Assembly (NCBI RefSeq): GCF_900078315.1 | Contig: NZ_FKBS01000014.1 | Coordinates: 122,802-186,801, forward strand | Length of the DNA stretch: 64,000 bases | DNA from: Bordetella ansorpii | Lineage (GTDB): Bacteria; Pseudomonadota; Gammaproteobacteria; Burkholderiales; Burkholderiaceae_B | Direction: 5' to 3' | In this document: piece by piece, positions 8,596 through 16,626 of the stretch | Numbering within the stretch: position 1 is the first letter of the stretch | How the letters are laid out: every line of letters starts with the position of its first letter | Notes under the pieces: model-generated | Told to the model about the DNA's origin: nothing | Seen by the model: the letters and a program-made list of their open reading frames with translations, nothing else | Databases searched by the model: none | Made by a program: the position numbers and the translations under genes

Positions 8596-10035
8596 ATGAT
8601 TTCGCTGCCTTTTGGCGGGTTGCCGCCGCTGGACCCCGACGGCGCCGAGCCCCTGTACCGGCAGATCTATGCGCGTTTCCGCCACGCGATCGCAGCGGGC
8701 CTGCTGGAGTCCGGCCAACGCATCCCCTCGGCGCGCGCCCTGGCGGCCGAGCTGGGGCTGGCGCGGGGCACCATCGAAACCGCCTATGGCCTGCTGTCTG
8801 CCGAGGGCTACATCCTGGCGCGCGGGCAGGCGGGCACGGTGGTGGCGCCCGACTTGAAGGCGCGGGCGCCGGTGGCCGCCGAGCCGTCCGCATCCGCACC
8901 TGCGCCCACGGCACAGAGTCTGTCCCTGACGCTGGAGTCGGTGCCCGGCATCATCCCGCCGTTCCAGATGGGCGTGCCGGCCCTGGACGCCTTTCCGCGC
9001 AAGATCTGGGCCCGGCTGGGCGCGCGCGCCGTGCGCGCCATGCAGGCGGGCGACATGATCTACCCGCCCCTGGCCGGCCTGCCGGCGCTGCGCACGGCCA
9101 TCGCGGCCTATCTTCAAGTCGCGCGCGGCATTGCCTGCGCGCCGCATCAGGTGTTCGTCACCGGCGGCTATCGCTACACGCTGGACCTGATCGCGCGCAC
9201 GCTGTTCCAGACAGGCGACCGCATATGGGTCGAAGACCCCTGCTTTCCGCCGACGCTCGACGTGCTGCGGCAGGGCGGGTTGCAGGCGCATGCCGTGCCG
9301 GTGGATGCCGACGGCATGAATGTGGCGCGCGGCATCGAGACCGCGCCGCGGGCGCGCGGCGTGGTGGTGACGCCGGCGCACCAGAGCCCCCTGTCCGTTT
9401 CCTTGTCGTTGCCGCGCCGGCAGGCGCTGCTGGATTGGGCGGCGCGCGAATCCGCCTGGATCGTCGAGGACGACTACGACGGCGAATACCGCTACGTCAG
9501 CCGGCCGCTGCCTGCGCTCAAGAGCCTGGACCGCGATGGCCGCGTGCTGTATGCCGGCACCTTCAGCAAGGTGCTGTTTCCCGCGCTGCGGCTGGCGTAC
9601 CTGGTGGTGCCGCAGGCCGAGGCGGCGCGCTTCGAGCAGGTCAGCCGCGCGGTCACGGGCGGCAGTCCCGCACTTACCCAGGAAACCGTCGCCGCCTTCA
9701 TCGAGCAAGGGCATTTCGCCCGCCACATCCAGCGCATGCGCAAGCTGTACGGCGAGCGCCGCCAGATCGCGGCGGAAGCGCTCGAGCACGTGTTGCAGCC
9801 TCGGGCGCGCATCGAGTCCCAGCCCGGCGGCATGCACCTGATCCTGCGCCTGGGCAAGGGCATCGGCGACCGCGAACTGGCCATGCGCCTACGGGAACAG
9901 GGAATGTATGCGAATGCACTGTCGGATTGGGCCATCGAGTCGCCGGTCGAACCCGGCCTGCTGCTGGGCTTCACCAACATCGCCACGCAGGCGGAGGCGC
10001 AGCGGCTGGGGCGGCGCATATCGGCGCTGATGTAG
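8596..10035 (+). CDS. MocR/GntR-type PLP-dependent transcriptional regulator
   Basis: 479 residues. An N-terminal GntR winged helix (PLYRQIYARFRHAIAAGLLESGQRIPSARALAAELG) is linked to a fold-type I aminotransferase-like domain. The PLP lysine lies in YAGTFSKVLFPALRLAY, with DDYDGEYRY upstream. MocR proteins use PLP-amino acid adducts as effectors. The start is set at ATG 8596; an in-frame TTG at 8581 is the only other candidate. It probably regulates the divergent GNAT/azoreductase pair or the 10157 gene. Confidence 0.93.
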   Translation: MISLPFGGLPPLDPDGAEPLYRQIYARFRHAIAAGLLESGQRIPSARALAAELGLARGTIETAYGLLSAEGYILARGQAGTVVAPDLKARAPVAAEPSASAPAPTAQSLSLTLESVPGIIPPFQMGVPALDAFPRKIWARLGARAVRAMQAGDMIYPPLAGLPALRTAIAAYLQVARGIACAPHQVFVTGGYRYTLDLIARTLFQTGDRIWVEDPCFPPTLDVLRQGGLQAHAVPVDADGMNVARGIETAPRARGVVVTPAHQSPLSVSLSLPRRQALLDWAARESAWIVEDDYDGEYRYVSRPLPALKSLDRDGRVLYAGTFSKVLFPALRLAYLVVPQAEAARFEQVSRAVTGGSPALTQETVAAFIEQGHFARHIQRMRKLYGERRQIAAEALEHVLQPRARIESQPGGMHLILRLGKGIGDRELAMRLREQGMYANALSDWAIESPVEPGLLLGFTNIATQAEAQRLGRRISALM

Positions 10036-10156
10036 TGCCCGAGTCGCCGATCATGGCCTAGTCGACAAATCGTTTCTTGGCTCTGGTCGCATGGCATGCG
10101 GTGGCGCAACATGCGTCCTGTCGCTTATGCATCCTTCCTCGCACAGGAGTCCCGCC

Positions 10157-10615
10157 ATGACCCAACGTATCGACGCCGCCAAGGCCGCCCCCAAGGGCTA
10201 TCAATCCTTTCTTCCGGCGCTCACCTACTTCCAGGATTGCAGCCTGCCCATCGAGCTGATCGATCTGGCCTACTTGCGCGTGTCGCAGATCAACGGCTGC
10301 GCGTATTGCATCGACAAGCACTCGGCCGACTTGATGAAGCGCGGCATGCCGGTGTCCAAGCTGCTGCTGGTGCCGGTGTGGCACGAGGCCCAGGCGCTGT
10401 TCAGCGAGCAGGAACGCGCCGCGCTGGCCTGGTCCGAATCGCTGACGCGCCTGGAGCAGACCGGCGCGCCCGACGAGGCCTACGAGCAGGCAGCCGCCGC
10501 GTTCAACGAACGCGAACTGGCCGACCTGTCGTACGCCATCGCGCTGATGAACGCGATGAACCGCATCGGCGTGGGCTTTCGCATGACGCCGGCCGCCGTC
10601 AAGCAGGCGGCCTGA
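10157..10615 (+). CDS. Carboxymuconolactone decarboxylase / AhpD-family protein
   Basis: 152 residues, all-alpha AhpD-like fold. The redox CxxC motif is in NGCAYCIDKHSADLMKRG (about residues 44-61), with the conserved His six residues after the first Cys. Such proteins act as alkylhydroperoxidases or thiol-dependent antioxidants. ATG 10157 follows CACAGGAGTCCC. The MocR gene ends 120 bp upstream on the same strand and the next gene is convergent. MocR/AhpD-type neighbours recur in proteobacteria, so regulation by the MocR product is plausible. Confidence 0.9.
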   Translation: MTQRIDAAKAAPKGYQSFLPALTYFQDCSLPIELIDLAYLRVSQINGCAYCIDKHSADLMKRGMPVSKLLLVPVWHEAQALFSEQERAALAWSESLTRLEQTGAPDEAYEQAAAAFNERELADLSYAIALMNAMNRIGVGFRMTPAAVKQAA

Positions 10616-10619
10616 GGCC

Positions 10620-11627
10620 TCAGAAGCCTTCCAGCACGATCTTGCCGCGCGCCTTGCCGCTTTCCTGCATGGCATGCGCGCGGCGCATGTTCTGGGCATT
10701 GATCGTGCCGTAGTGCTCGCCCATCGTGGTCTTGACCACGCCGCTGTCGACCAATGCGGCCACGCGTTCCAGGATGTCGTGCTGGCGCTGCATGTCCTCG
10801 GTCTCGAAGATCGAGCGGGTGAACATCAGTTCCCAGTGCAGCGAGGCCGACTTGCGCTTGAGCGGCAGGGCGTCCAGCGTGGCCGGGTCGTCGATCAGGG
10901 CGAAGTGGCCCTGTGGCGCCAGCGCCTCGACCAGTTGCACATAGTGCGAGTCGGTGTGGGTCAGGCTGGCGATGTAGTGCGCCGGACCCACGCCGAGTTG
11001 CTGCAGCTGCTCGGCCATGGGCTTGCCGTGGTCGATCACATGATGGGCGCCCAGTTCCTGCACCCACTGGCGCGTTTCGGCGCGCGAGGCGGTGCCGATC
11101 ACCGTCAGCTGGGTCAGCTTGCGGGCCAGTTGCACCAGGATCGAACCTACGCCGCCGGCCGCGCCGACGATCAGCAGGTTCTTGCCGGCGCCGCCGTCCT
11201 CGGCCACGCCCAGGCGGTCGAACAGCAATTCCCAGGCGGTCAGCGAGGTCAGCGGCAGCGCGGCGGCCTGCGCGTCGGACAGGCTGGCCGGCTTGTGGCC
11301 GGCGATGCGCTCGTCCACCAGGCCGTATTCGGCGTGGTTGCCCGGACGCAGCAGCGAACCGGCGTAGTAGACCGTGTCGCCTTGCTTGAACAGCGTGACG
11401 TCGCTGCCCACCTGCTCGACCGTGCCCACGGCATCCCAGCCCAGCACCCGGGCGCCGTCGGTGGCGAAGAAGGCGCGCACCTTGGTGTCGACCGGATTGA
11501 CGGCCACGGCGCGCACGGCGACCAGCAGGTCGCGCGGGCCGGGGGTGGGCTTGGGCAGGTCGATCAGGTCCAGCGAACGGGGGTCTTCGAGGGGCAGGCC
11601 GTGCTGGGTGTAGGCGATGGCTTTCAT
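10620..11627 (-). CDS. Zinc-type alcohol dehydrogenase-like / quinone oxidoreductase (MDR superfamily)
   Basis: 335 residues beginning MKAIAYTQHGLPLEDPRSLD. The N-terminal GroES-like domain contains VNPVDTKVR and VLGWDAVGTVEQVG. The Rossmann domain has LLIVGAAGGVGSILVQLAR for NADPH. It lacks the Cys set of the structural zinc site and is therefore probably a zinc-free NADPH:quinone oxidoreductase-like enzyme. It diverges from a LysR gene at 11736, the probable regulator. It converges on the AhpD-like gene with only a 4-bp gap. Confidence 0.9.
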   Translation of the reverse strand: MKAIAYTQHGLPLEDPRSLDLIDLPKPTPGPRDLLVAVRAVAVNPVDTKVRAFFATDGARVLGWDAVGTVEQVGSDVTLFKQGDTVYYAGSLLRPGNHAEYGLVDERIAGHKPASLSDAQAAALPLTSLTAWELLFDRLGVAEDGGAGKNLLIVGAAGGVGSILVQLARKLTQLTVIGTASRAETRQWVQELGAHHVIDHGKPMAEQLQQLGVGPAHYIASLTHTDSHYVQLVEALAPQGHFALIDDPATLDALPLKRKSASLHWELMFTRSIFETEDMQRQHDILERVAALVDSGVVKTTMGEHYGTINAQNMRRAHAMQESGKARGKIVLEGF

Positions 11628-11716
11628 GGCGGGTGTCCTGTGAGGGTATGCGGTCGGTACGGATGCCATCTTGCGCCGCTGTCAGCTATCCGGAAAGCGG
11701 TAAGATCGGCCAAGAC

Positions 11717-11735
11717 TTTCACTGCAGGAGTGAAA
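11717..11735 (+). promoter_or_regulatory. Perfect dyad overlapping the RBS of the lysR-type gene
   Basis: TTTCACT-gcagg-AGTGAAA (7-bp arms, 5-bp spacer) ends directly against ATG 11736 and includes the GGAG Shine-Dalgarno. The T-N11-A spacing fits a LysR box. Binding of the LysR protein here would also block its own translation start, which suggests autorepression. Function is inferred from position and symmetry. Confidence 0.6.
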
Positions 11736-12659
11736 ATGATCCGCCTGGATGACCTGGCGCTGTTCGTGCGCTCGGCGGCGCTGGGCAGTTTCTCCAATGC
11801 CGCGCGCGAGGCGGATCTGCTGCCCGGCCAGGTCAGCGCGGCGGTGAAACGCCTGGAGCGCGAGCTGGACATCCGCCTGTTCGCGCGTTCCACCCGCAGC
11901 CTGCGCCTGACCGCCGAGGGGGAACGCTATCTGCCCTATGCCCAGGAAACCCTGGCCACGCTGGAGGCAGGCCGCGACCGGCTGCATGGCGATGGCGCCC
12001 GGCTGGGCGGCGTGCTGCAGGTGGCCGCGCCTTCCGACCTGGGCCGCAACGTGCTGCTGCCCTGGCTGACGACGTTTCGCCAGACGCATCCCGCGCTGAC
12101 CTTGCGCCTGCACGTGTCCGATTCGATCGCCGACGTGTTCCGCGATCCCGTCGACGTGGCCATCCGTTATGGCCGCATGGAAGATGCCAGCTATATCGCG
12201 CTGCCGCTGGCGCCGGACAACCGGCGGGTGCTGGTGGCTTCGCCGGCGTATCTGCAACAGCATGGCTCTCCCCGGACGCTGGACGATCTGGCCGGCCATG
12301 ACTGCCTGCCGTTCCAGATCGGCGGGCGGGTCTACGACAAATGGGTTTTTCCACAGCCTGCCGGCCCGCACCGGCTGGTGGCGGTGGGCGGACACCTGTA
12401 TGCGGACGACGGCGAGGTGGTGCGGCGCTGGGCGCTGGCGGGCGAAGGCATCGCGTACAAATCCTGGCTGGACGTGGGCGACGACGTGCGCGCGGGCCGC
12501 CTGGAGGTGCTGCTGCCGCAGGTGCGCGGCGAGGCCACGCCGCTGGTGCTGGTGTGTCCCCATCGCAAGCAGTATTCGCCGGCGGTGCAGCAGTTGCAGC
12601 GCCTGCTGCATGCGCGATGTTCGGCGTTGACCGCGCAATTGCCGGAACCCGCGGCCTGA
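11736..12659 (+). CDS. LysR family transcriptional regulator
   Basis: 307 residues. The N-terminal winged HTH (MIRLDDLALFVRSAALGSFSNAAREADLLPGQVSAAVKRLER) matches the CrgA/DmlR-like subgroup. A periplasmic-binding-protein-like effector domain follows, with DVAIRYGRMEDASYIALPL near residues 140-160. Divergent from the MDR reductase gene at 10620, which it most likely regulates. The perfect dyad immediately upstream suggests autoregulation. Confidence 0.93.
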   Translation: MIRLDDLALFVRSAALGSFSNAAREADLLPGQVSAAVKRLERELDIRLFARSTRSLRLTAEGERYLPYAQETLATLEAGRDRLHGDGARLGGVLQVAAPSDLGRNVLLPWLTTFRQTHPALTLRLHVSDSIADVFRDPVDVAIRYGRMEDASYIALPLAPDNRRVLVASPAYLQQHGSPRTLDDLAGHDCLPFQIGGRVYDKWVFPQPAGPHRLVAVGGHLYADDGEVVRRWALAGEGIAYKSWLDVGDDVRAGRLEVLLPQVRGEATPLVLVCPHRKQYSPAVQQLQRLLHARCSALTAQLPEPAA

Positions 12660-12779
12660 CGGCGCGGTTCCATAATGCCGCGTCACGGATGCGCCGATCC
12701 GGCATGCGTCCGTTGCCGCGGCGTCGTATCGTTGGACAGGACGAACCGCGGCCGCGCGCCGCCCAGGAGAACCCCGATC

Positions 12780-13619
12780 ATGTGCCGTTGGCTGGCTTAC
12801 ACCGGAAGTCCCTTGCAGCTGGAAAGCGTCATCTTCAAGGCCCAGCATTCGCTGATCGAACAGAGCCTGCACGCGCGCATGGCCACCACGACCACCAACG
12901 GCGACGGCTTCGGGCTGGGGTGGTACGGCCCGCGCGATCCGGTGCCGTTTCGCTACCGCAGCGTCCATCCCGCCTGGAACGACCGCAACCTGCACGAGGC
13001 CGCGCGCGCCATCTGGGCGCCGATGTTCGTGGCGCACGTGCGAGCCGCCACGGGAACGCCCGTGCAGGAGACCAACTGTCATCCCTTCCGCTTCGGCAAA
13101 TGGCTGTTCGTGCACAACGGCGTCATCCGCGATTTCGCGCGGCTGCGGCGCGACCTGATCCTGAAGATCGCGCCGCAGTATTTCGGGTCGATGGAAGGCT
13201 CCACCGATTCGGAGGTGATGTTCCTGCTGGCGCTGACCTACGGGCTGGAAACGGACCCGCTGTGTGCGCTGGAACGCATGGCCGCGGTGGTGGAACAGGC
13301 CGGGGGCAGCCAGGGCGTGGCGCATCCGCTGACGATGACGGTGTGCGTGACGGACGGCCAGGCCTTGACCGCCGTGCGCTACTCCAGCGAGCGCGATTCG
13401 CGCTCGCTGTTCCATAATGCCTCGGTGCGCCATCTGCGCGAACTGTACCCGGACGATCCGCGTATCGCGGGCCTGGACGACAGCGCCTATCTGCTGCTGT
13501 CCGAGCCGCTGAGCGACAGGGTGGATGCGTGGCAGGAAGTGCCCGAGTCCACCGCCGTCGTCGTGTCGGACGGCGACCTGCGCACGGTGCCGTTCGTGCC
13601 GGCCTTGCCCCAGGGCTGA
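12780..13619 (+). CDS. Class II glutamine amidotransferase (YafJ-like)
   Basis: 279 residues. MCRWLAYTGSP places the catalytic Cys at position 2 after Met removal, as in Ntn-type GATase-2 domains. GDGFGLGWYG, FVAHVRAATGTPVQETNCHPF and FVHNGVI are the glutamine-binding and oxyanion elements. There is no synthase domain, so this is a stand-alone amidotransferase or gamma-glutamyl hydrolase-like enzyme of unknown acceptor. The next gene (13688) is 68 bp downstream on the same strand. A longer open frame upstream of ATG 12780 breaks the Cys2 rule and was rejected. Confidence 0.92.
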   Translation: MCRWLAYTGSPLQLESVIFKAQHSLIEQSLHARMATTTTNGDGFGLGWYGPRDPVPFRYRSVHPAWNDRNLHEAARAIWAPMFVAHVRAATGTPVQETNCHPFRFGKWLFVHNGVIRDFARLRRDLILKIAPQYFGSMEGSTDSEVMFLLALTYGLETDPLCALERMAAVVEQAGGSQGVAHPLTMTVCVTDGQALTAVRYSSERDSRSLFHNASVRHLRELYPDDPRIAGLDDSAYLLLSEPLSDRVDAWQEVPESTAVVVSDGDLRTVPFVPALPQG

Positions 13620-13687
13620 TCCGCTTTTCACCGGTGATCGCTTCTTGGCGCGCCTGTGGCCGTTGCCCAATCTTCTACCGAGTCCTC

Positions 13688-14164
13688 ATGACCAATCTGC
13701 CTTCCGCGACACTGAGCGTCGATCCTGCATGGATCGATTCCTATGGCCACATGAATTCCGCGCAATACGTCGGGGTGTTCGACCGCGTCGGCTATGAGCT
13801 GATGCAGCAGTTCGGCGTCGGCGCGGACTACACCAGGGCCACGCGTTGCGGCGTCTACACGATGAACATCCAGGTGGCCTACCTGCGCGAGGTGCTCGAG
13901 GGCGATCCGCTGATGTTGCGCGTGCGAGTGCTGGAGTCGGACGACAAGCGGCTGCTGACGCTGATGGAGCTGTGGCAGACGCGCGAGAACTATCTCGCCG
14001 CCACCATGGAGCAGTTGTCTTTGCACGTCAGCCTCGAGACGCGGCGAGCATTGCCGTTCACACCGGAACTGGCGGCACGGTTGGCGCAGATTGCCGCCGG
14101 CCATGCCGGCGAGTCCCTGCCGCCCGGATACCGCCGCATCCTGCCGTTGAAGCGGCCCGCGTAG
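13688..14164 (+). CDS. Acyl-CoA thioesterase, hot-dog fold (4HBT-like)
   Basis: 158 residues. DPAWIDSYGHMNSAQYVGVFDRVGYE carries the D-x-x-GHMN-x-x-x-Y signature of 4-hydroxybenzoyl-CoA-thioesterase-like enzymes (about residues 12-37). The remainder follows the single hot-dog pattern. It presumably hydrolyses a short or medium acyl-CoA in the cytoplasm. It follows the amidotransferase with no obvious functional link. A convergent gene ends at 14238. Confidence 0.88.
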   Translation: MTNLPSATLSVDPAWIDSYGHMNSAQYVGVFDRVGYELMQQFGVGADYTRATRCGVYTMNIQVAYLREVLEGDPLMLRVRVLESDDKRLLTLMELWQTRENYLAATMEQLSLHVSLETRRALPFTPELAARLAQIAAGHAGESLPPGYRRILPLKRPA

Positions 14165-14199
14165 AGCGGCCTGCGCAGGCGGTGGACAGGGCCACGCGT

Positions 14200-14221
14200 A
14201 AAAAACGCCCCGGCGGGGCGT
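14200..14221 (-). terminator. Rho-independent terminator for the DUF4168 gene
   Basis: Read on the minus strand, a GC-rich stem ACGCCCC/GGGGCGT (plus positions 14205-14221) is followed by a run of six T (the A-run at 14200-14205). It lies 17 bp after the stop of the minus-strand gene at 14238. The same stem may also stop transcription of the convergent thioesterase gene. Confidence 0.8.
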
Positions 14222-14237
14222 ATTGTCAGGCGATGCG

Positions 14238-14657
14238 TCAACGCATGCCACCGCCCGCCGGCGCGCCGCCTTGCTGCTGTTGCTGCACCATACTCATCAC
14301 CTTTTGCTGCAGGTTCGGGTCCTGCTGGATCGCCTGGCTGATGCCGTTGAATTCGTCCACCGTCATGCCGTCCGCGTTCACGGTGCGCACCATCTTCTGG
14401 TCGGCTTCCTTCAGCAACTGCTGGCGGGAACCATCATCCGTGGCCGCCTGGACCTTGGGGCGATACTCGTCGGCCACCATGGCCACCTTCTGGGAGGCGC
14501 TGGCGAACTTCTGCAACTGCGCCTCCGAGGGTTGAACCGCTGCGGGTTGCTGCGGTTGCTGGCTGGGCGTCGCGCTGCTTTGCGCCATCGCGGGGGCGAC
14601 AGTCAGGCCAGCGGCCAGGATGGCTGCCGACAGGAGTGCTTGCGAGGTTCGTTGCAT
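14238..14657 (-). CDS. DUF4168 family secreted protein
   Basis: 139 residues. A signal peptide (MQRTSQALLSAAILAAGLTVAPAMAQ) is cleaved near residue 26. A Gln/Pro-rich linker follows, then the DUF4168 helical domain (EAQLQKFASASQKVAMVADEYR, DEFNGISQAIQQDPNLQQKV) and a Gln/Gly-rich tail. Proteins of this family are periplasmic and of unknown function, often stress-associated. ATG 14657 has AAAGGAG upstream. Earlier in-frame starts would bury the signal peptide. Confidence 0.88.
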   Translation of the reverse strand: MQRTSQALLSAAILAAGLTVAPAMAQSSATPSQQPQQPAAVQPSEAQLQKFASASQKVAMVADEYRPKVQAATDDGSRQQLLKEADQKMVRTVNADGMTVDEFNGISQAIQQDPNLQQKVMSMVQQQQQGGAPAGGGMR

Positions 14658-14965
14658 GAGAGCTCCTTTCCGTTGCGTTGCTCGGCCTTCCATGGTCGCA
14701 AGCGAGACGGCCGGGTTCAAGTGTCCCGATGTTTGCGCATGTGTCGGCACGGCGCTTGCGGCGAACGCGCGCGCTCACCTGCAGAGGGCTTGGCGCGGCA
14801 TGCGCGCTCCTTGCATTTCGGAACATCACCGAGCCGGAAGTGCTCTCGGGAAGCGGTATTCCGTTCGTGATGCGCACAAGCGTGTCGTAAGGCGATCGAT
14901 TGCAGGGGCGATTGCGCCCGCGGATTTTCATTGTGAAGGCATCGGGATGGCCCGTGCGGCCAGGG
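14658..14965. other. 308-bp intergenic region with no gene recognised
   Basis: This holds the promoter side of the DUF4168 gene and the downstream side of the 2OG-oxygenase-like gene, both on the minus strand. No open frame with family character, repeat or clear terminator was found on either strand. The DNA is less regular in codon-position GC than its neighbours, consistent with non-coding sequence. Confidence 0.5.
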
Positions 14966-15469
14966 CTACGCGAGCGGTGCGTTGGATGCGAAGACCCGTT
15001 GCGCGGCCCACCGCGTGCCGCTGCGCACCCGCGCCACGCCATGTCTCAGGGTGGCGCGATAGGAGCCATTCGTGCCTTGCACGGCACGCGAGCCAACCCG
15101 CATCAGCAAGGCATCTCCCTGCTTCAATGCATGCGCCATCGGCCGGGATTGCAGCCGCGGACGCTGCTCGGTCATCACGCACTCACCGCCCGAGAACGCG
15201 CTGGCCTCGGACAGCAGCACCGTCAACACCAGTACGCAACCCTCGTCCGGCGCTTCCTCGCAGGCCAGCGGTTCGAATTGCTCCGCTTCGAGGCAGGTGA
15301 TGCGATAGCGCGCATCCGCGCCATGGCGAAGCAGATCGCATTGCGAGGCATCGAACAGGCGCGGCAGCACGGCATGGCCATCCGCTTCCAGCCTGGCGCG
15401 CAGGATGGCCAGGTCGTGCCCGCGCAGGATGGCCAGGTCGTGCCCGCGCAGCAACTCGGCCAGCGTCAT
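14966..15469 (-). CDS. Degenerate 2OG-Fe(II) oxygenase-like protein, last gene of the alkylation repair operon
   Basis: 167 residues. The N-terminal DGHAVLPRLFDASQCDLL and the C-terminal VLLSEASAFSGGECVMTEQ, KQGDALLM and YRATLRHGVARVRSG match, in order, segments of the 230-residue oxygenase encoded at 17280 in the same operon. The middle part carrying the iron-binding HxD is missing. The distal His and Arg remain. It therefore looks like a shortened paralogue without a normal iron site. The N terminus contains an in-frame duplication giving HDLAILRG twice. ATG 15469 overlaps the end of ada by 4 bp. Confidence 0.75.
   Translation of the reverse strand: MTLAELLRGHDLAILRGHDLAILRARLEADGHAVLPRLFDASQCDLLRHGADARYRITCLEAEQFEPLACEEAPDEGCVLVLTVLLSEASAFSGGECVMTEQRPRLQSRPMAHALKQGDALLMRVGSRAVQGTNGSYRATLRHGVARVRSGTRWAAQRVFASNAPLA
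15397..15444. repeat. Perfect 24-bp tandem duplication inside a coding region
   Basis: Positions 15397-15420 and 15421-15444 are identical 24-bp units lying head to tail. They encode HDLAILRG twice near the N terminus of the 14966-15469 gene. The length is a multiple of three, so the frame is kept. The perfect identity suggests a recent slippage or duplication event. Confidence 0.95.
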
Positions 15470-16539
15470 GCCGGTTCCTCGCGTTCCAGCAGTTCGCGCT
15501 TGCGGTCCACGCCCCAGCGATAGCCGGACAGCGCGCCATCGCTGCGCACCACGCGATGGCAGGGAATCGCCACGGCGATGCGGTTGCCTGCGCACGCCTG
15601 CGCCACGGCGCGCACCGCCGAGGGCTGTCCGATGCGTTGTGCGATTTCGGCATAGGTGGCCGTGCGGCCCGGCGGGATCTCGCGCAGCGCCTGCCAGACG
15701 CGCTCCTGGAAGGCCGTGCCGCGCACGTCCAGCGGCAGGTTCAGGCCCAACGCCGGCGCTTCGACCAGGCCGACGACCTGCGCCACCACCTGCTCGAAAT
15801 CCGCGTCGCCGCCGATCAGGCTGGCCTTGGGGAACTGGTCCTGCAGTTCGCGGACCAGCGCATCGGGGTCATCGCCCAGCAGGATCGCGCAGACGCCGCG
15901 CGCGCTCTGCGCCACCACGATCGCGCCCAGGCTGGATTGCGCCACGGCGAAGCGGATTTCGCTGTTGTTGCCGCCATCGCGGTAATCGCTGGGCCGCATG
16001 CCCAGCAGGCGGTCGGCGCGCTCGTAGAAGCGGCTGTTCGAATTGAAGCCGGCCTCGTAGATGGCGTCGGTGATACGGGTCTTGGATGTGCCCAATTGCA
16101 GGCGCATGCGCCGTCCCACGTGGGCGGCGGCGTAAGCCTTGGGGGTCAGCCCCGTCTCGGCCTTGAATACGCGGTGGAAGTGATAGGGGCTCATGCCCGC
16201 GCGCGCCGCCAGCTCCTGCAGCGTGGGGGTGTGCTCGGCCTGCTCGATGTAGCGGCAACTGTCGGCCACCAGCGTGGCGTGCCGGGCGGCGGCTTCGGTG
16301 CGGTCGGGCGCCGCGCGGCGGCTGGGGCGATAGCCCGCGGCTTCGGCGGCTTCGGCCGAATCGAAGAACACCACGTTCTCCGGCCGGGGCAGCCGCGCCG
16401 CGCTGCTGGGCCGGGCGTAGACGCCAGTGGTCTTCACGGCGTAGACGAAGCACGGATCCGCGGCGGGGTCCCGCGCGCGCACCGCGGCCCAGCGGGGGTC
16501 TCGTTCAACAATCTGGGCGGCGTCAGGGCGGCGGGGCAT
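15466..16539 (-). CDS. ada: Ada-like AraC regulator / O6-methylguanine-DNA methyltransferase lacking the N-terminal zinc cysteines
   Basis: 357 residues. Domains in order: an Ada Zn-binding-like fold (about 10-80), an AraC HTH (about 100-190, AGMSPYHFHRVFKAETGLTPKAYAAAHVGRRM), and the methyltransferase domain with active site IPCHRVV (Cys327). In the N-terminal domain the four zinc/acceptor cysteines of classical Ada are all replaced: Ala42, Ser46, Ser73 and Ala76, in GVYARPSSAARLP and GYRPSRRAAP. Direct methylphosphotriester repair and its activating methylation switch should therefore be lost, while O6-alkylguanine repair should remain. It sits between alkB and the degenerate oxygenase in a minus-strand operon. 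Confidence 0.92.
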   Translation of the reverse strand: MPRRPDAAQIVERDPRWAAVRARDPAADPCFVYAVKTTGVYARPSSAARLPRPENVVFFDSAEAAEAAGYRPSRRAAPDRTEAAARHATLVADSCRYIEQAEHTPTLQELAARAGMSPYHFHRVFKAETGLTPKAYAAAHVGRRMRLQLGTSKTRITDAIYEAGFNSNSRFYERADRLLGMRPSDYRDGGNNSEIRFAVAQSSLGAIVVAQSARGVCAILLGDDPDALVRELQDQFPKASLIGGDADFEQVVAQVVGLVEAPALGLNLPLDVRGTAFQERVWQALREIPPGRTATYAEIAQRIGQPSAVRAVAQACAGNRIAVAIPCHRVVRSDGALSGYRWGVDRKRELLEREEPA

Positions 16540-16626
16540 GGTGCGGTGGAGGATGACCGGGTGGAAATACTGTAGTCCGGCGGACAGGCCGCGGCGCTCC
16601 GGAGCTTGCGGTTGAATTCGGCGCCG

